Assembly (NCBI GenBank): GCA_947493955.1
Contig: CANLSQ010000001.1
Location: forward strand, 1,612,001 to 1,676,000
Direction of reading: 5' to 3'
Length of the DNA: 64,000 nucleotides
From: an uncultured Sphingomonadaceae bacterium
GTDB lineage: Bacteria > Pseudomonadota > Alphaproteobacteria > Sphingomonadales > Sphingomonadaceae
In this document: positions 36,238 through 43,955 of the stretch, in pieces
Numbering within the stretch: the first letter of the stretch is position 1
How the letters are laid out: each line of letters begins with the position of its first letter
Notes under the pieces: model-generated
The model's database searches: none
What the model saw: only the letters and a program-made list of their open reading frames with translations
Told to the model about the DNA's origin: nothing
Position numbers and translations under genes: made by a program

Positions 36238-36301
36238 TTTGTGCACTGCAACATTTTTCCTTGACTTTAACGTAAGCCTTCCCTATTTGTGCACTGCAAC
36301 A
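36238..36301 (+). promoter_or_regulatory. Phasin promoter flanked by two identical PhaR-type operators
   Basis: The 16-mer TTTGTGCACTGCAACA occurs at 36238-36253 and again at 36286-36301. Between them is a promoter candidate TTGACT (36261-36266) - 17 nt - TATTTG (36284-36289). One box lies just upstream of -35, the other over -10/+1. TGC-N2-TGCA boxes are the type bound by the PHA-responsive repressor PhaR in alphaproteobacteria. Both boxes precede a phasin gene, so PhaR control is a strong inference. Confidence 0.72.
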
Positions 36302-36318
36302 AACAAATGGAAGCAAAG

Positions 36319-37209
36319 ATGGCTGATACGAAAACGACTGATACAAAGGCTGTTCCGGCTGCTAACAAGCCCGCCAGCCTCTCTGCTGAAGCGGCTTATG
36401 CTGCCGCTGCATCCGCAGAACCTGTAACCGCTGAAGAAGCGCCTGCTCCAAAAGCAGCCGCCACACCAGCACCAAAGACCGCAACAACAACCGCTCCGGC
36501 TCCTGCCGCGAAAAAGCCGGTTGCTGCTGCAACAAAAACAACGGCTTCAAAACCTGCTGCAAAGAAGCCTGCAGCAACCAAGGCGGCTCCTAAAAAGACT
36601 GTTACGAAGCGCAAAGCCGCTCCGAAACGCGCCGCAACAACCGCGAAAAAGACTGTTAAAAAAGGAACGACCAAAATGACAACCGCAAAGAAAACCACCG
36701 CAAAGAAAGCACCTGCGAAGAAAACCGTGAAAAAAGCTGCCCCAAAAGCAGCAACCACAAACAAGAAAGCTCTTCAGGACATGGCTGCTAAATTGCAGGC
36801 GCAGCTTGAAAAGCTGACCGCAACCGCTCAGGAACGCGCTAAAGAAGTTGCTGACCGCGCTGTTGAAGTTTCCAAAGACGCTGTTGAATTCAACCGTCTG
36901 AACGTTGAAACCCTGGTTGAAAGCGGCAAGATCACTGCTAAAGGCGCTCAGGAAATCGGTAAAACCAACGTTAAATATACTCGCGAAAACTTCGCGGAAG
37001 CCAGCAACGTTCTGAAAAGCTCTTTCAATGTTGCTACGCCAAAAGATTTCGTTGAAATGCAAGCTGACTTCATGCGCAGCAGCCTGGACCGGGTTATGGA
37101 CCAGACGTCAAACAACATGGATGCTGTGACCAAATTGGCCGGCAAAGCCTATCAGCCAATCGCTGATCGCGTCAGCACCATCCGTAAGGAAATTCAGAAA
37201 GCCGCTTAA
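36319..37209 (+). CDS. Phasin with histone H1-like N-terminal extension
   Basis: A 296-aa granule-associated protein. Residues ~1-150 are a low-complexity Ala/Lys/Pro/Thr region (AAKKP, KKTVKK and AKKAPAKK repeats) resembling histone H1/AlgP tails; residues ~155-296 are a phasin helical domain (LQAQLEKLTATAQERAKEVAD onward). Phasins coat polyhydroxyalkanoate granules; PhaF-type phasins also bind DNA through such repeats, but with the domains in the opposite order. GGAAG precedes ATG 36319. A second in-frame ATG at 36676, with AAAAGGAACG upstream, could give a 177-aa short form. PhaR-like boxes upstream and a terminator after. Confidence 0.85.
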   Translation: MADTKTTDTKAVPAANKPASLSAEAAYAAAASAEPVTAEEAPAPKAAATPAPKTATTTAPAPAAKKPVAAATKTTASKPAAKKPAATKAAPKKTVTKRKAAPKRAATTAKKTVKKGTTKMTTAKKTTAKKAPAKKTVKKAAPKAATTNKKALQDMAAKLQAQLEKLTATAQERAKEVADRAVEVSKDAVEFNRLNVETLVESGKITAKGAQEIGKTNVKYTRENFAEASNVLKSSFNVATPKDFVEMQADFMRSSLDRVMDQTSNNMDAVTKLAGKAYQPIADRVSTIRKEIQKAA

Positions 37210-37228
37210 GCCGCTTTCATCGTCATGC

Positions 37229-37259
37229 AAAAGGCCGTTCCCCCGGGAGCGGCCTTTTT
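37229..37259 (+). terminator. Intrinsic terminator after the phasin gene
   Basis: AAAAGGCCGTTCCC pairs with GGGAGCGGCCTTTT (one G-U), followed by TC and more T-rich sequence. It begins 20 nt after the phasin stop codon. Confidence 0.9.
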
Positions 37260-37355
37260 CTTTTGCTCGTCTCGGGTCGATTTATCGTAAAATCATCGCC
37301 AATTGATCAATCCGCCACTTGCCCTGAAGGGTGAAAATACCATATCCTGTTCGAC

Positions 37356-37796
37356 ATGACTGAAGTAGAGATTCTCTCCCCCACATCAATTGACGCCGCC
37401 GCCCTCTTTTTCAAAGGCAGCGAAGCGGCAAAATTGCGCGAGCAGATGGCCGGGGATGATGATGATGGCGCCGACAATAGCGGCACCGGTGACAGCGATG
37501 ACACCGATCTCGGCATCGCCACCAAAACACGGACCAAGACCAAGAAACCCAATCCCTACAAAGTCCTGCTGCTCAACGACGATTACACACCGATGGAATT
37601 TGTCGTGCTGGTACTCAAACGCTTTTTCCAGATGGATATTGATGAAGCGACCCGGGTTATGCTCCATGTCCACCAGAAAGGCGTCGGCATTTGTGGGACA
37701 TTCAGCTATGAAGTGGCGGAAACCAAGGTCACGCAAGTCATGGATTTCGCGCGCAAAAACCAGCACCCCTTGCAGTGCACTTTAGAAAAAGCCTGA
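37356..37796 (+). CDS. clpS: ATP-dependent Clp protease adaptor ClpS
   Basis: A 146-aa protein whose C-terminal ~85 residues are a ClpS domain ([33 protein letters not shown]). ClpS docks on ClpA and delivers N-degron substrates with bulky N-terminal residues. [10 protein letters not shown] and the HxxG region are intact. The ~60-residue N-terminal extension, rich in Asp and Lys, is longer than in Escherichia coli; an internal start is possible, but no better RBS is visible. clpA is not in the window. It is followed closely by a DsbA-family gene. Confidence 0.93.
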   Translation: MTEVEILSPTSIDAAALFFKGSEAAKLREQMAGDDDDGADNSGTGDSDDTDLGIATKTRTKTKKPNPYKVLLLNDDYTPMEFVVLVLKRFFQMDIDEATRVMLHVHQKGVGICGTFSYEVAETKVTQVMDFARKNQHPLQCTLEKA

Positions 37797-37825
37797 CCCG
37801 ACACCAATTATATAAGGAAATAGAT

Positions 37826-38485
37826 ATGTCAGAGACCCCGGTAATTACCGTAGATATTGTCTCGGACGTGGTCTGCCCTTGGTGTATCATTGGCTTTAAA
37901 AAGCTCGAACAGGCCATGCAACGCTTTGAGGGCAAAGCGGAATTCGCCCTCGCCTGGCATGCATTTGAACTCAACCCGAACATGCCGCCCGAGGGGCAGG
38001 ATATTAACGAACATATGGCGCAGAAATATGGCGCTACACCGGAGCAAAGCAAAGCCAATCGTGAGCGGTTGCGCAATGCTGGCAGCGATCTCGACTTTGA
38101 GTTCAGCTATCATGAAAATATGCGGATGGTGAACACATTTGACGCGCACCGCTTGCTCCACTGGGCTGGGGAAACCGGCAAGCAGACCGCGCTAAAACTG
38201 GCTTTGTTCAAGGCCCATTTCACCGACGGTAAAGACGTCAGCGATCATGAAATATTGACCGAAGTGGCTGTTGCCGTCGGTCTGGATGAAAAACGCGTCC
38301 GCAGCCTGTTGGCCAGTGATATGTATGCTGCCGATGTTCGCGCCGTCGAAGCGCAGTGGCAAGACCGTTTTATCTCCGGCGTTCCGGCGTTTATCTTCAA
38401 TAAGAAATTCATGGTCCCCGGCGCACAGGACAGCGACGTCTTTGCCCAGATTATCGAGAATAAAGTATTGGCGGCGGCAGCCTGA
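37826..38485 (+). CDS. DsbA-family oxidoreductase (FrnE-like)
   Basis: A 219-aa thioredoxin-fold protein with a CPWC motif near the N-terminus (DVVCPWCIIGFKKLEQA) and the inserted helical domain characteristic of DSBA/FrnE. There is no signal peptide, so it is cytoplasmic. FrnE-type proteins act as disulfide isomerases or oxidoreductases; 2-hydroxychromene-2-carboxylate isomerases share the fold but lack CPWC. ATG 37826 is supported by AAGGAAATAGAT immediately upstream; the longer open frame overlaps clpS. It is 29 nt after clpS and likely co-transcribed. Confidence 0.9.
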   Translation: MSETPVITVDIVSDVVCPWCIIGFKKLEQAMQRFEGKAEFALAWHAFELNPNMPPEGQDINEHMAQKYGATPEQSKANRERLRNAGSDLDFEFSYHENMRMVNTFDAHRLLHWAGETGKQTALKLALFKAHFTDGKDVSDHEILTEVAVAVGLDEKRVRSLLASDMYAADVRAVEAQWQDRFISGVPAFIFNKKFMVPGAQDSDVFAQIIENKVLAAAA

Positions 38486-38487
38486 AC

Positions 38488-39297
38488 CTACTTGTTCGGC
38501 AATCTCTTGGGCGGCAACGGAAAGAAACCAGACGTTCGCTCGATATAATCCACATAATCCGGCCGGTTCTTGCGCAGCGCATATTCCAGCATGGGCGCGC
38601 CGCTCCATTTGGTTAGCGTGAAGCTGAGGAACAAAGGCCCGATGATCGCTACCCACGCCGGCCAACCGACTTGCGCCGCGACCAGCCAGATGCCCCACCA
38701 GGTACAAAAGTCACCGAAATAATTAGGGTGCCGGGTATAACGCCAAAGCCCGGTATCCAGCACCTTGCCTTTGTTCGACGGATCCGCCTTGAACGCCTTG
38801 AGCTGCGCATCGCCGATCGTCTCGAAAGCGATACCGATGACCGCGAGCACTAGCCCGATTATCGCCAACGGCCCAAGGCCCTGATCACCCGATAGCAATA
38901 TCCCGATTTGAGCCGGCAAACAGACCATGAAAAGCAGCGGAATCTGCAATACCCACGCTTTTATCAAAGCGGTTTTTGCAAAGCTCCAACCCTTTTTCTT
39001 CATCGCCGTGCCGATGATCTTGGTGTAGCGCGGATCCTCGCCCTCCTTGCTCCAACGCAAGTAAAGATGCGTGCCCAGCCGCACGCCCCAGGTAACGGTC
39101 AAACCAAAGATCGTCCAACCCAACCAGCCTGTATTTCCCACTTGCCAAATCGATGCGCCCGCCATGATCGCCATGCCATAGGCCCAGAAGGCATCGATAA
39201 AGGACACATCACGGATTTTTATGGAAACCAGCCAGAGAATGATCATGACCGCGACCAGCAGAACAAGATTCAGGCCGAGGGCTGCAAGCAGCGTCAT
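38488..39297 (-). CDS. DUF1295 / steroid 5-alpha-reductase-like membrane protein
   Basis: A 269-aa polytopic membrane protein of the DUF1295 family (VSFIDAFWAYGMAIMAG; TGLWRYTRHPNYFGDFCTWW). The TRHPNYFGD motif is the C-terminal signature shared by 5-alpha-reductases and ICMT-type methyltransferases. The substrate is unknown. ATGA overlap with the upstream acyltransferase gene indicates a two-gene lipid operon. It is convergent with the DsbA gene, with only two bases between stop codons. Confidence 0.82.
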   Translation of the reverse strand: MTLLAALGLNLVLLVAVMIILWLVSIKIRDVSFIDAFWAYGMAIMAGASIWQVGNTGWLGWTIFGLTVTWGVRLGTHLYLRWSKEGEDPRYTKIIGTAMKKKGWSFAKTALIKAWVLQIPLLFMVCLPAQIGILLSGDQGLGPLAIIGLVLAVIGIAFETIGDAQLKAFKADPSNKGKVLDTGLWRYTRHPNYFGDFCTWWGIWLVAAQVGWPAWVAIIGPLFLSFTLTKWSGAPMLEYALRKNRPDYVDYIERTSGFFPLPPKRLPNK

Positions 39298-39932
39298 CCC
39301 TTTTCTCCCGGTTTCCCCGCGCCCGGCTCCGCGTCGGGATTGGTATGGACGATATCATCCATGGCTTTTTCCGGGAATTTCGGCGTGACGCTGTGATAAA
39401 AACTGCTGACCTTCGCCATGTCGGCTTCATAATCGCCAGTCACCTCAATCTGCGGCCCAAGCCCACCGGTTTTCTTGGCATAGTCCATCATCCCGATGAT
39501 CAGCGGCACCTTGGCCTTCAGCGCAATATAGTAGAAGCCCGTGCGCCATTGCCGGACGTTGCCGCGCGTCCCTTCCGGCGGAATGGTCAGTATGAAGTCA
39601 TCGCGCTTCTCAAACTCCGCGACCATCGCATCGACCATGTTGTTCGATTTGGACCGGTCGACCGGAATACCGCCCATTCGCCGCATCATGTCGCCGAATG
39701 GCCATTTGAACAGCGTATCCTTGCCGATCCAGTAGGACTGGATCTTCAGCTTGTTGGTCAGCCCGAAAAAGTAGATGAAGTCCCAGTTGCTGGTATGCGG
39801 CGCGGCAATGATCACGCATTTGCGCGGCGCCGGGTTTTCCTGAACGGCTGTCCACCCGGTAATAGTGTAGACGAACACGGAAAAGCGCCGGACAATCTCC
39901 GACAGCCAGTTTGGTTTGATTTTATTGTGCAC
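39294..39932 (-). CDS. Lysophospholipid (1-acylglycerol-3-phosphate) acyltransferase-like protein
   Basis: A 212-aa PlsC-family acyltransferase with catalytic HTSNWD (HX4D; AAPHTSNWDFIYFFGL) and the substrate motif PPEGTRGN. These enzymes acylate lysophosphatidic acid or related lipids on the inner membrane. GTG 39932 is used because GGGGGAAGC lies directly upstream and the longer open frame has no plausible start. It is translationally coupled to DUF1295 (ATGA). The exact acyl acceptor is unknown; sphingomonads have several paralogues. Confidence 0.85.
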   Translation of the reverse strand: MHNKIKPNWLSEIVRRFSVFVYTITGWTAVQENPAPRKCVIIAAPHTSNWDFIYFFGLTNKLKIQSYWIGKDTLFKWPFGDMMRRMGGIPVDRSKSNNMVDAMVAEFEKRDDFILTIPPEGTRGNVRQWRTGFYYIALKAKVPLIIGMMDYAKKTGGLGPQIEVTGDYEADMAKVSSFYHSVTPKFPEKAMDDIVHTNPDAEPGAGKPGEKG

Positions 39933-40093
39933 GCTTCCCCCGTTTGCGATCCCGCTCGCAGCTGTGAAATGACAATAGGTCCATTTCCCCCAAGCGCAAC
40001 GGCAGATGTGCCCCGCCAATTACCCGCGGTTCAGCTTTTGGCAATCCGAAATGTCTAGATTTTGCGTCTATGGCATCTGGAGGGACAGCATTC

Positions 40094-40687
40094 ATGAAAA
40101 TATCACCGCTATTGGCATCAGCCACAATCCTCTCAATACTCGCTATACAGCCCACTATAGCACAAACAGGGCAACCCGCTGAAACACCGCGCAATCCTCA
40201 GGTGGACTATGCAGGCTTTTTGCAACTCACCGAACAGCTATCCGAATATCGTACCGGCCGGCTGATCGATCTGGATCGTTTTAACATAGTGGCAAAGCAA
40301 CCAAACGCTGTCATTTTGGACACCCGTTCCGCCGCGGCCTTTGCGCAGGGTCATATTGACGGCGCGATCAATATTCCGTTCTCCGATTTCACCGAAGAAA
40401 AGCTGACCAAGATATTGGGCGACAAATCGCGGCCGATCTTGATCTACTGCAATAATAACTTTCGCGACAATGTTCCGCCGATCGTTCTCAAACGCGCACC
40501 ATTGGCGTTGAATATCCCAACTTTTATAAACCTTTACGGCTATGGCTATGAGAATATCTATGAACTGGACGGGGTGACCCATATTGCCGATCCGCGCGCG
40601 AATTGGACCGGAGAACCTTCTCCCTTCACGCTGGATGCACAATCTTTGCGCAGTCCTGCTACCTTGGATGCGACGCGCGCCAACTAG
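40094..40687 (+). CDS. Exported rhodanese-domain protein
   Basis: A 197-aa protein with a signal peptide (SPLLASATILSILAIQPTIAQ). The rhodanese fold spans residues ~45-150 (NAVILDTRSAAAFAQGHIDGAINIPF; PILIYCNNNFRDN). The active-site loop begins with Cys in IYCNNNFRDN, so persulfide chemistry is possible although the loop differs from the canonical CxxGxR. ATG 40094 follows GGAGGG; the ATG at 40070 precedes this RBS. It overlaps the convergent nuclease gene by 29 nt. The substrate is unknown. Confidence 0.82.
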   Translation: MKISPLLASATILSILAIQPTIAQTGQPAETPRNPQVDYAGFLQLTEQLSEYRTGRLIDLDRFNIVAKQPNAVILDTRSAAAFAQGHIDGAINIPFSDFTEEKLTKILGDKSRPILIYCNNNFRDNVPPIVLKRAPLALNIPTFINLYGYGYENIYELDGVTHIADPRANWTGEPSPFTLDAQSLRSPATLDATRAN

Positions 40688-41183
40688 ACGGTTTTTCAAA
40701 AGTGCCTTGCCAGATTCCGCGCTTGGCATCCTCCGCTTGCGCTTCTTCGGCCCCGTAAATGACCTGATCAAAGCTATCAGATGATATCGCGTGGCCTTCA
40801 GCAACCATGTGAGCACCAAGATCTTTGTCGTCGCTGACGCACGTTACAATCGTTCGCCCATATTGATCCCGGGCATGAACATCGCAGCTATACTCGCCCG
40901 CACCCAAGCTCTCTTCCAACGCCGCGCGTGCCTGTTTGCCGCAAGGCCAATCCTGCCCCGCGGCATTTTTGCATGATTGGCGATATTCCGGCGCATCAAT
41001 ACCGTAGATGCGATATTCCATATCAGCATCCCGGAAGCTGTCTCCGTCTATTACGCTAACCTGTTTGCCATTGATGATGATGATTTCCGCAGGATTGACC
41101 CAGCGCATCAGAACCCATGCGCCACCAATAACAGCCAGGAACAGCAATGTGGTTTTAAATTTACCGAAATATTTGCGAGCCAT
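40659..41183 (-). CDS. Membrane-anchored or exported SNase-like nuclease
   Basis: A 174-aa staphylococcal-nuclease-fold protein: N-terminal hydrophobic segment (TLLFLAVIGGAWVLMRW), then IDGDSFR and YRIYGIDAPEYRQ. Catalytic/binding residues are expected in GKQARAALEE and ARDQYGRTI. Cys residues (SCKNAAGQDWPCG) may form a disulfide. Such proteins are Ca2+-dependent nucleases outside the cytoplasm. Its 3' end overlaps the convergent rhodanese gene by 29 nt, which is compact but seen elsewhere. The active-site Arg/Glu set looks complete enough to predict activity. Confidence 0.85.
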   Translation of the reverse strand: MARKYFGKFKTTLLFLAVIGGAWVLMRWVNPAEIIIINGKQVSVIDGDSFRDADMEYRIYGIDAPEYRQSCKNAAGQDWPCGKQARAALEESLGAGEYSCDVHARDQYGRTIVTCVSDDKDLGAHMVAEGHAISSDSFDQVIYGAEEAQAEDAKRGIWQGTFEKPSSWRASHPR

Positions 41184-41235
41184 GCCTGCGAGACTAGCGA
41201 ATTGCCGAAGTCACGCAATGATGATCAGAGGGTGA

Positions 41236-41589
41236 TCAGGAAGCCGCCATTTTCAGCGTCGGATATTTCGATACGATATGATCGAATACGGCTGGATGCA
41301 GGGCCTGAACAAATTCGCAGCCATAATAATCACCCTCTACCCAGCAAATTTTGCTTTCTATCGCGGCAAAGGAGGGCAAGCCCATGAATATATTCTTCTC
41401 ACCGGTCAACCGGGTCATACAACGCATGCGAAACCCGGACAGCGACAGGTCGATAATCATCGCTTCAACCCGGCCCAATCCCGGTTCGCGGACTTCAGCA
41501 GAAATCTCAACCCCGGCACGCGTGGAAACCCGGTGATCACCGCGCTTGATACGCTTACTTGGCAGTCCTTTTACATTGCTGTCGCTCAT
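41236..41589 (-). CDS. PilZ domain protein (c-di-GMP receptor)
   Basis: A 117-aa stand-alone PilZ domain. The cyclic-di-GMP motifs are present: RxxxR as RGDHR near residue 20, and D/NxSxxG as DLSLSG near residue 48. It should bind c-di-GMP and modulate motility, surface polysaccharide or a partner protein. No partner is evident nearby. The start is plausible (MSDSNVKGLPSKRIKRGDHR), and an inverted repeat GACAAGATG/CATCTTGTC (41610-41618/41661-41669) lies just upstream. Confidence 0.85.
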   Translation of the reverse strand: MSDSNVKGLPSKRIKRGDHRVSTRAGVEISAEVREPGLGRVEAMIIDLSLSGFRMRCMTRLTGEKNIFMGLPSFAAIESKICWVEGDYYGCEFVQALHPAVFDHIVSKYPTLKMAAS

Positions 41590-42077
41590 GAAATTCCGAA
41601 CCTGAAAATGACAAGATGATATTGCTGTCGATGATGTCTCAGCTTTTTAAAACCAACGGACATCTTGTCTTATTCAAATACCAGCAGATGATTAGGCAAA
41701 GGTTAATAGCTTCCCTGTTTTGCATGGTTAACAGGTCCGCGCGATACTTGCGATATTTACCGGTCTTTCGAGGTTTTCGCCGTTAACCAGCACTGGCTTT
41801 TCAAAACCTATTTTGGAAATATCCGGGCCAAACCGCTTTCCTACACATGTTTTCATATGATAGATTTTGCTCGGCTCTTTCTCAATTCTGAATAAATTTC
41901 CGCTCCACAAAACGGGGTGTGAATTGTGTGAACTTTGAAGCAGGCCAAGACTTCTAGCCAAGCGATCGCGCCTATTCTGAGCGCTCGGGGGGAAAGCGAA
42001 AAAGGGCGTGTGACCTGTGTGAACTTTGGATCACCAACCGCACCGGTATTTGGCGGAAAGTCAACGAAACCATAGCA
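41590..42077. other. 488-bp intergenic stretch without a convincing gene
   Basis: It holds the GACAAGATG/CATCTTGTC inverted repeat (41610-41669), probably part of the PilZ promoter. It also holds a 24-nt direct repeat, GTGTGAATTGTGTGAACTTT... at 41917-41940 and GTGTGACCTGTGTGAACTTT... at 42008-42031, 91 bp apart. A 77-codon minus-strand frame at 41728-41961 has no clear RBS and no recognised domain, so it is not called. I see no tRNA or terminator. Confidence 0.5.
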
Positions 42078-43031
42078 TCAATCTGACCCGCAATCGGTTT
42101 GACAGAGATCAGCCTCTTCATCCTCCAGCTCGATCTGGATGGTGATATGGTGAATGGCGAACCGTTTTTTCATCGATGCCTGCACATCCGCCAGAAATCC
42201 TTTGCCAGGATGGCCTCCCGGAATGACCAGATGCGCTGTCATCGCTGTTTCACTGGTGCTCATCGGCCAGATGTGCAGATCATGAACAGTTTCTACACCG
42301 GGAAAATCTGACAGGGCATCAAAAACCTCTTCTACATCAATATCCCGCGGGACGCCCGCCAGGGACATACGCACGGCTTCCGATAGTAACCCCCAAGTGC
42401 TCCAAAAGATCAACGCAACGATGAACAGACTGATCAAGGGGTCGATCCAGTTAAATCCGGTATAGAAAATCGCAATCCCGCCAACGACGACACCGGCCGA
42501 AACACCCGCATCTGCCATCATATGCAGAAAAGCTCCTCGAATGTTGATGTCTTCTTTCTGCCCGCCCAGGAACAGCATCGCGGTTCCGAAATTGATAATG
42601 ATACCGATAGAGGCAACGATGATGACAGTCGTGGAGGCTACTTCGCTGGGGGCACTGAATCTTTCTATCGCTTCCCAGGCAATTGCGCCGCAAGCGACCA
42701 GCAGAAACAGTCCATTGAGTAAAGCGGCCAATATGGACGACCCACCAAGACCATAGGTAAACTGTCTGCTCGGCGGCCGCTTGGCAAGCTCCGCTCCAGC
42801 CCATGCAACAGCAAGTCCCAATACATCGGAAAGATTATGCCCGGCATCGGCCAGCAGCGCCATCGAGCCTGACAGCACCCCGTAGGTTACCTCGATTATG
42901 ATGTAGATAATATTGAGCGTAATGCCGAGTGCGAACGCGCGGCTAAAATTTGTCGGCATATGGCCGTGCGGACCATGGCGATCATGATGGCTGTGGAAGA
43001 TATGTCCGTGATGATGGTGATGGCCGGACAT
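42078..43031 (-). CDS. Cation diffusion facilitator (CzcD/ZitB-like Zn2+/Co2+ efflux protein)
   Basis: A 317-aa CDF transporter with a His-rich N-terminus (HHHHHGHIFHSHHDRHGPHGHM), six transmembrane segments with the metal site region LADAGHNLSDVLGLAVAWAG, and a cytoplasmic C-terminal domain (VEEVFDALSDFPGVETVHDLHIWPMS). These proteins export Zn2+, Cd2+ or Co2+ in exchange for protons. The start is ATG 43031. It is monocistronic; no metal-responsive regulator adjoins it. The Asp/His metal ligands in segments II and V look intact. Confidence 0.92.
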   Translation of the reverse strand: MSGHHHHHGHIFHSHHDRHGPHGHMPTNFSRAFALGITLNIIYIIIEVTYGVLSGSMALLADAGHNLSDVLGLAVAWAGAELAKRPPSRQFTYGLGGSSILAALLNGLFLLVACGAIAWEAIERFSAPSEVASTTVIIVASIGIIINFGTAMLFLGGQKEDINIRGAFLHMMADAGVSAGVVVGGIAIFYTGFNWIDPLISLFIVALIFWSTWGLLSEAVRMSLAGVPRDIDVEEVFDALSDFPGVETVHDLHIWPMSTSETAMTAHLVIPGGHPGKGFLADVQASMKKRFAIHHITIQIELEDEEADLCQTDCGSD

Positions 43032-43152
43032 CCGCGCTCCGATAAATTACTCAATGACTAGTCATTAAATACACGGATTTATCAGAGCGGTCTATGATTA
43101 TTATTCAATGTTTTCTGTATGTTATATCATATGAGCGATATGTTGTCTGCAA

Positions 43153-43416
43153 TTAGTCAACAATCAGGCCGATGGCGAGATAGATAATGATCGCAGAACC
43201 GAAGCCAAAGATCGTTGCGAGTACGAAGATGATACGCAGCAGATTGGCGTCCATGCCGCTCCAATTTGCAAGGCCGGAACATACGCCCATCAGCTTGCCA
43301 TTGGCCTTGTCGAGTTTCAGTTTATTTTTCACAGGATTATTCTTCCGTTTGTTTGATGAAATGGGTTCAGGCCAGCTGGTTGGCGTGGAACCGGTGGATT
43401 TGTTCTTGTCAGTCAT
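43153..43416 (-). CDS. pspC: PspC-domain membrane protein
   Basis: An 87-aa protein whose last ~55 residues are a PspC domain: GKLMGVCSGLANWSGMDANL then FVLATIFGFGSAIIIYLAIGLIV, a single membrane segment. PspC works in the phage-shock response to inner-membrane damage. Its ATG overlaps the stop codon of the upstream 39-aa gene (TGATG at 43418-43414), so translation is coupled. It is the third gene of a probable sigma-54-driven operon. The basic N-terminal part (SNKRKNNPVKNKLKLDKA) is not conserved that I know of. A PspA homologue is not seen in the window. Confidence 0.88.
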   Translation of the reverse strand: MTDKNKSTGSTPTSWPEPISSNKRKNNPVKNKLKLDKANGKLMGVCSGLANWSGMDANLLRIIFVLATIFGFGSAIIIYLAIGLIVD

Positions 43417-43535
43417 CAGATCACCATTGAACCGGCGTTGTTGATGGCTGGAGCGATGCTGGCGCTCACAAAAATCGCAGCTGAGAAAAGAGCGGCAAAG
43501 CCAGCAAGAAATTTATTTTGAAGTTCGTAGGTCAT
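43416..43535 (-). CDS. 39-aa membrane microprotein (tandem paralogue B)
   Basis: Too short for most gene callers. It translates as MTYELQNKFLAGFAALFSAA then IFVSASIAPAINNAGSMVI, with one hydrophobic segment followed by a short polar end. AAAGGAAATATC precedes the ATG. Its stop overlaps the PspC start (TGATG). It is clearly related to the 39-aa protein upstream at 43567: same length, and a C-terminus matching PAINNAGSxVI with similar preceding residues. The paralogy and coupling to pspC argue that it is real. A role in membrane-stress signalling is inferred. Confidence 0.75.
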   Translation of the reverse strand: MTYELQNKFLAGFAALFSAAIFVSASIAPAINNAGSMVI

Positions 43536-43566
43536 GATATTTCCTTTCAGGGGGTTTGGAGAAAAA

Positions 43567-43686
43567 TTAGATTACCAGAGAGCCGGCATTGTTGATCGCT
43601 GGTCCAACGCTGGCACCGATGAAGACGGCGGCAGAAACGAAAGCGGCGAAAGCGGCGGTGACATTGTTTGAGACATTGGTGAACAT
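43567..43686 (-). CDS. 39-aa membrane microprotein (tandem paralogue A)
   Basis: It translates as MFTNVSNNVTAAFAAFVSAA then VFIGASVGPAINNAGSLVI. It has a good RBS (AGAAGGAAATC) and the same length and C-terminal PAINNAGSLVI as the next gene downstream, evidence of tandem duplication. One transmembrane helix (residues ~10-30) is expected. It is the first gene of the sigma-54-type operon: the promoter candidate at 43751-43768 would put the transcript start about 55 nt upstream. No known family is recognised. Confidence 0.75.
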   Translation of the reverse strand: MFTNVSNNVTAAFAAFVSAAVFIGASVGPAINNAGSLVI

Positions 43687-43750
43687 TTTTGATTTCCTTC
43701 TAATTTAAAAACTGGGCTTCGCGGTTGTGTTAGCGAAGATGTCTCATACT

Positions 43751-43768
43751 CTGCACAGGCCGTGCCAG
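43751..43768 (-). promoter_or_regulatory. Sigma-54 (RpoN) promoter candidate for the microprotein-pspC operon
   Basis: On the minus strand the sequence is CTGGCACGGCCTGTGCAG. It matches the -24/-12 consensus YTGGCACGRNNNTTGCW with one mismatch (GTGC for TTGC) and the correct GG-N10-GC spacing. The psp operon of Escherichia coli is also sigma-54/PspF-dependent. The AT-rich region 43775-43890 upstream could hold activator and IHF sites. Confidence 0.7.
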
Positions 43769-43955
43769 TTTCATGTTATTCTATTTTTTCAGATACTTAT
43801 GTCGATTCACCACCCATTGTAAAATTGTCTAAAACCATTATTTGGTATTAATTACTAACTTTTAGCATTATATGAATAAGAAATGAACAAGCCTACCCCA
43901 GCTTGCGAATTTTCTTCTCATCATATCGCTGCACGGCTAGGAGTGACGTCCTGTC

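Noticed and set aside
36396-36764. Long minus-strand frame opposite the phasin gene (Phe/Ala-rich)
   Set aside because: It is the antisense shadow of Lys/Ala repeats; no RBS or recognised domain.
41728-41961. 77-codon minus-strand frame in the PilZ-CDF gap
   Set aside because: No clear RBS, no recognised domain; could be chance. Kept only in the gap description.
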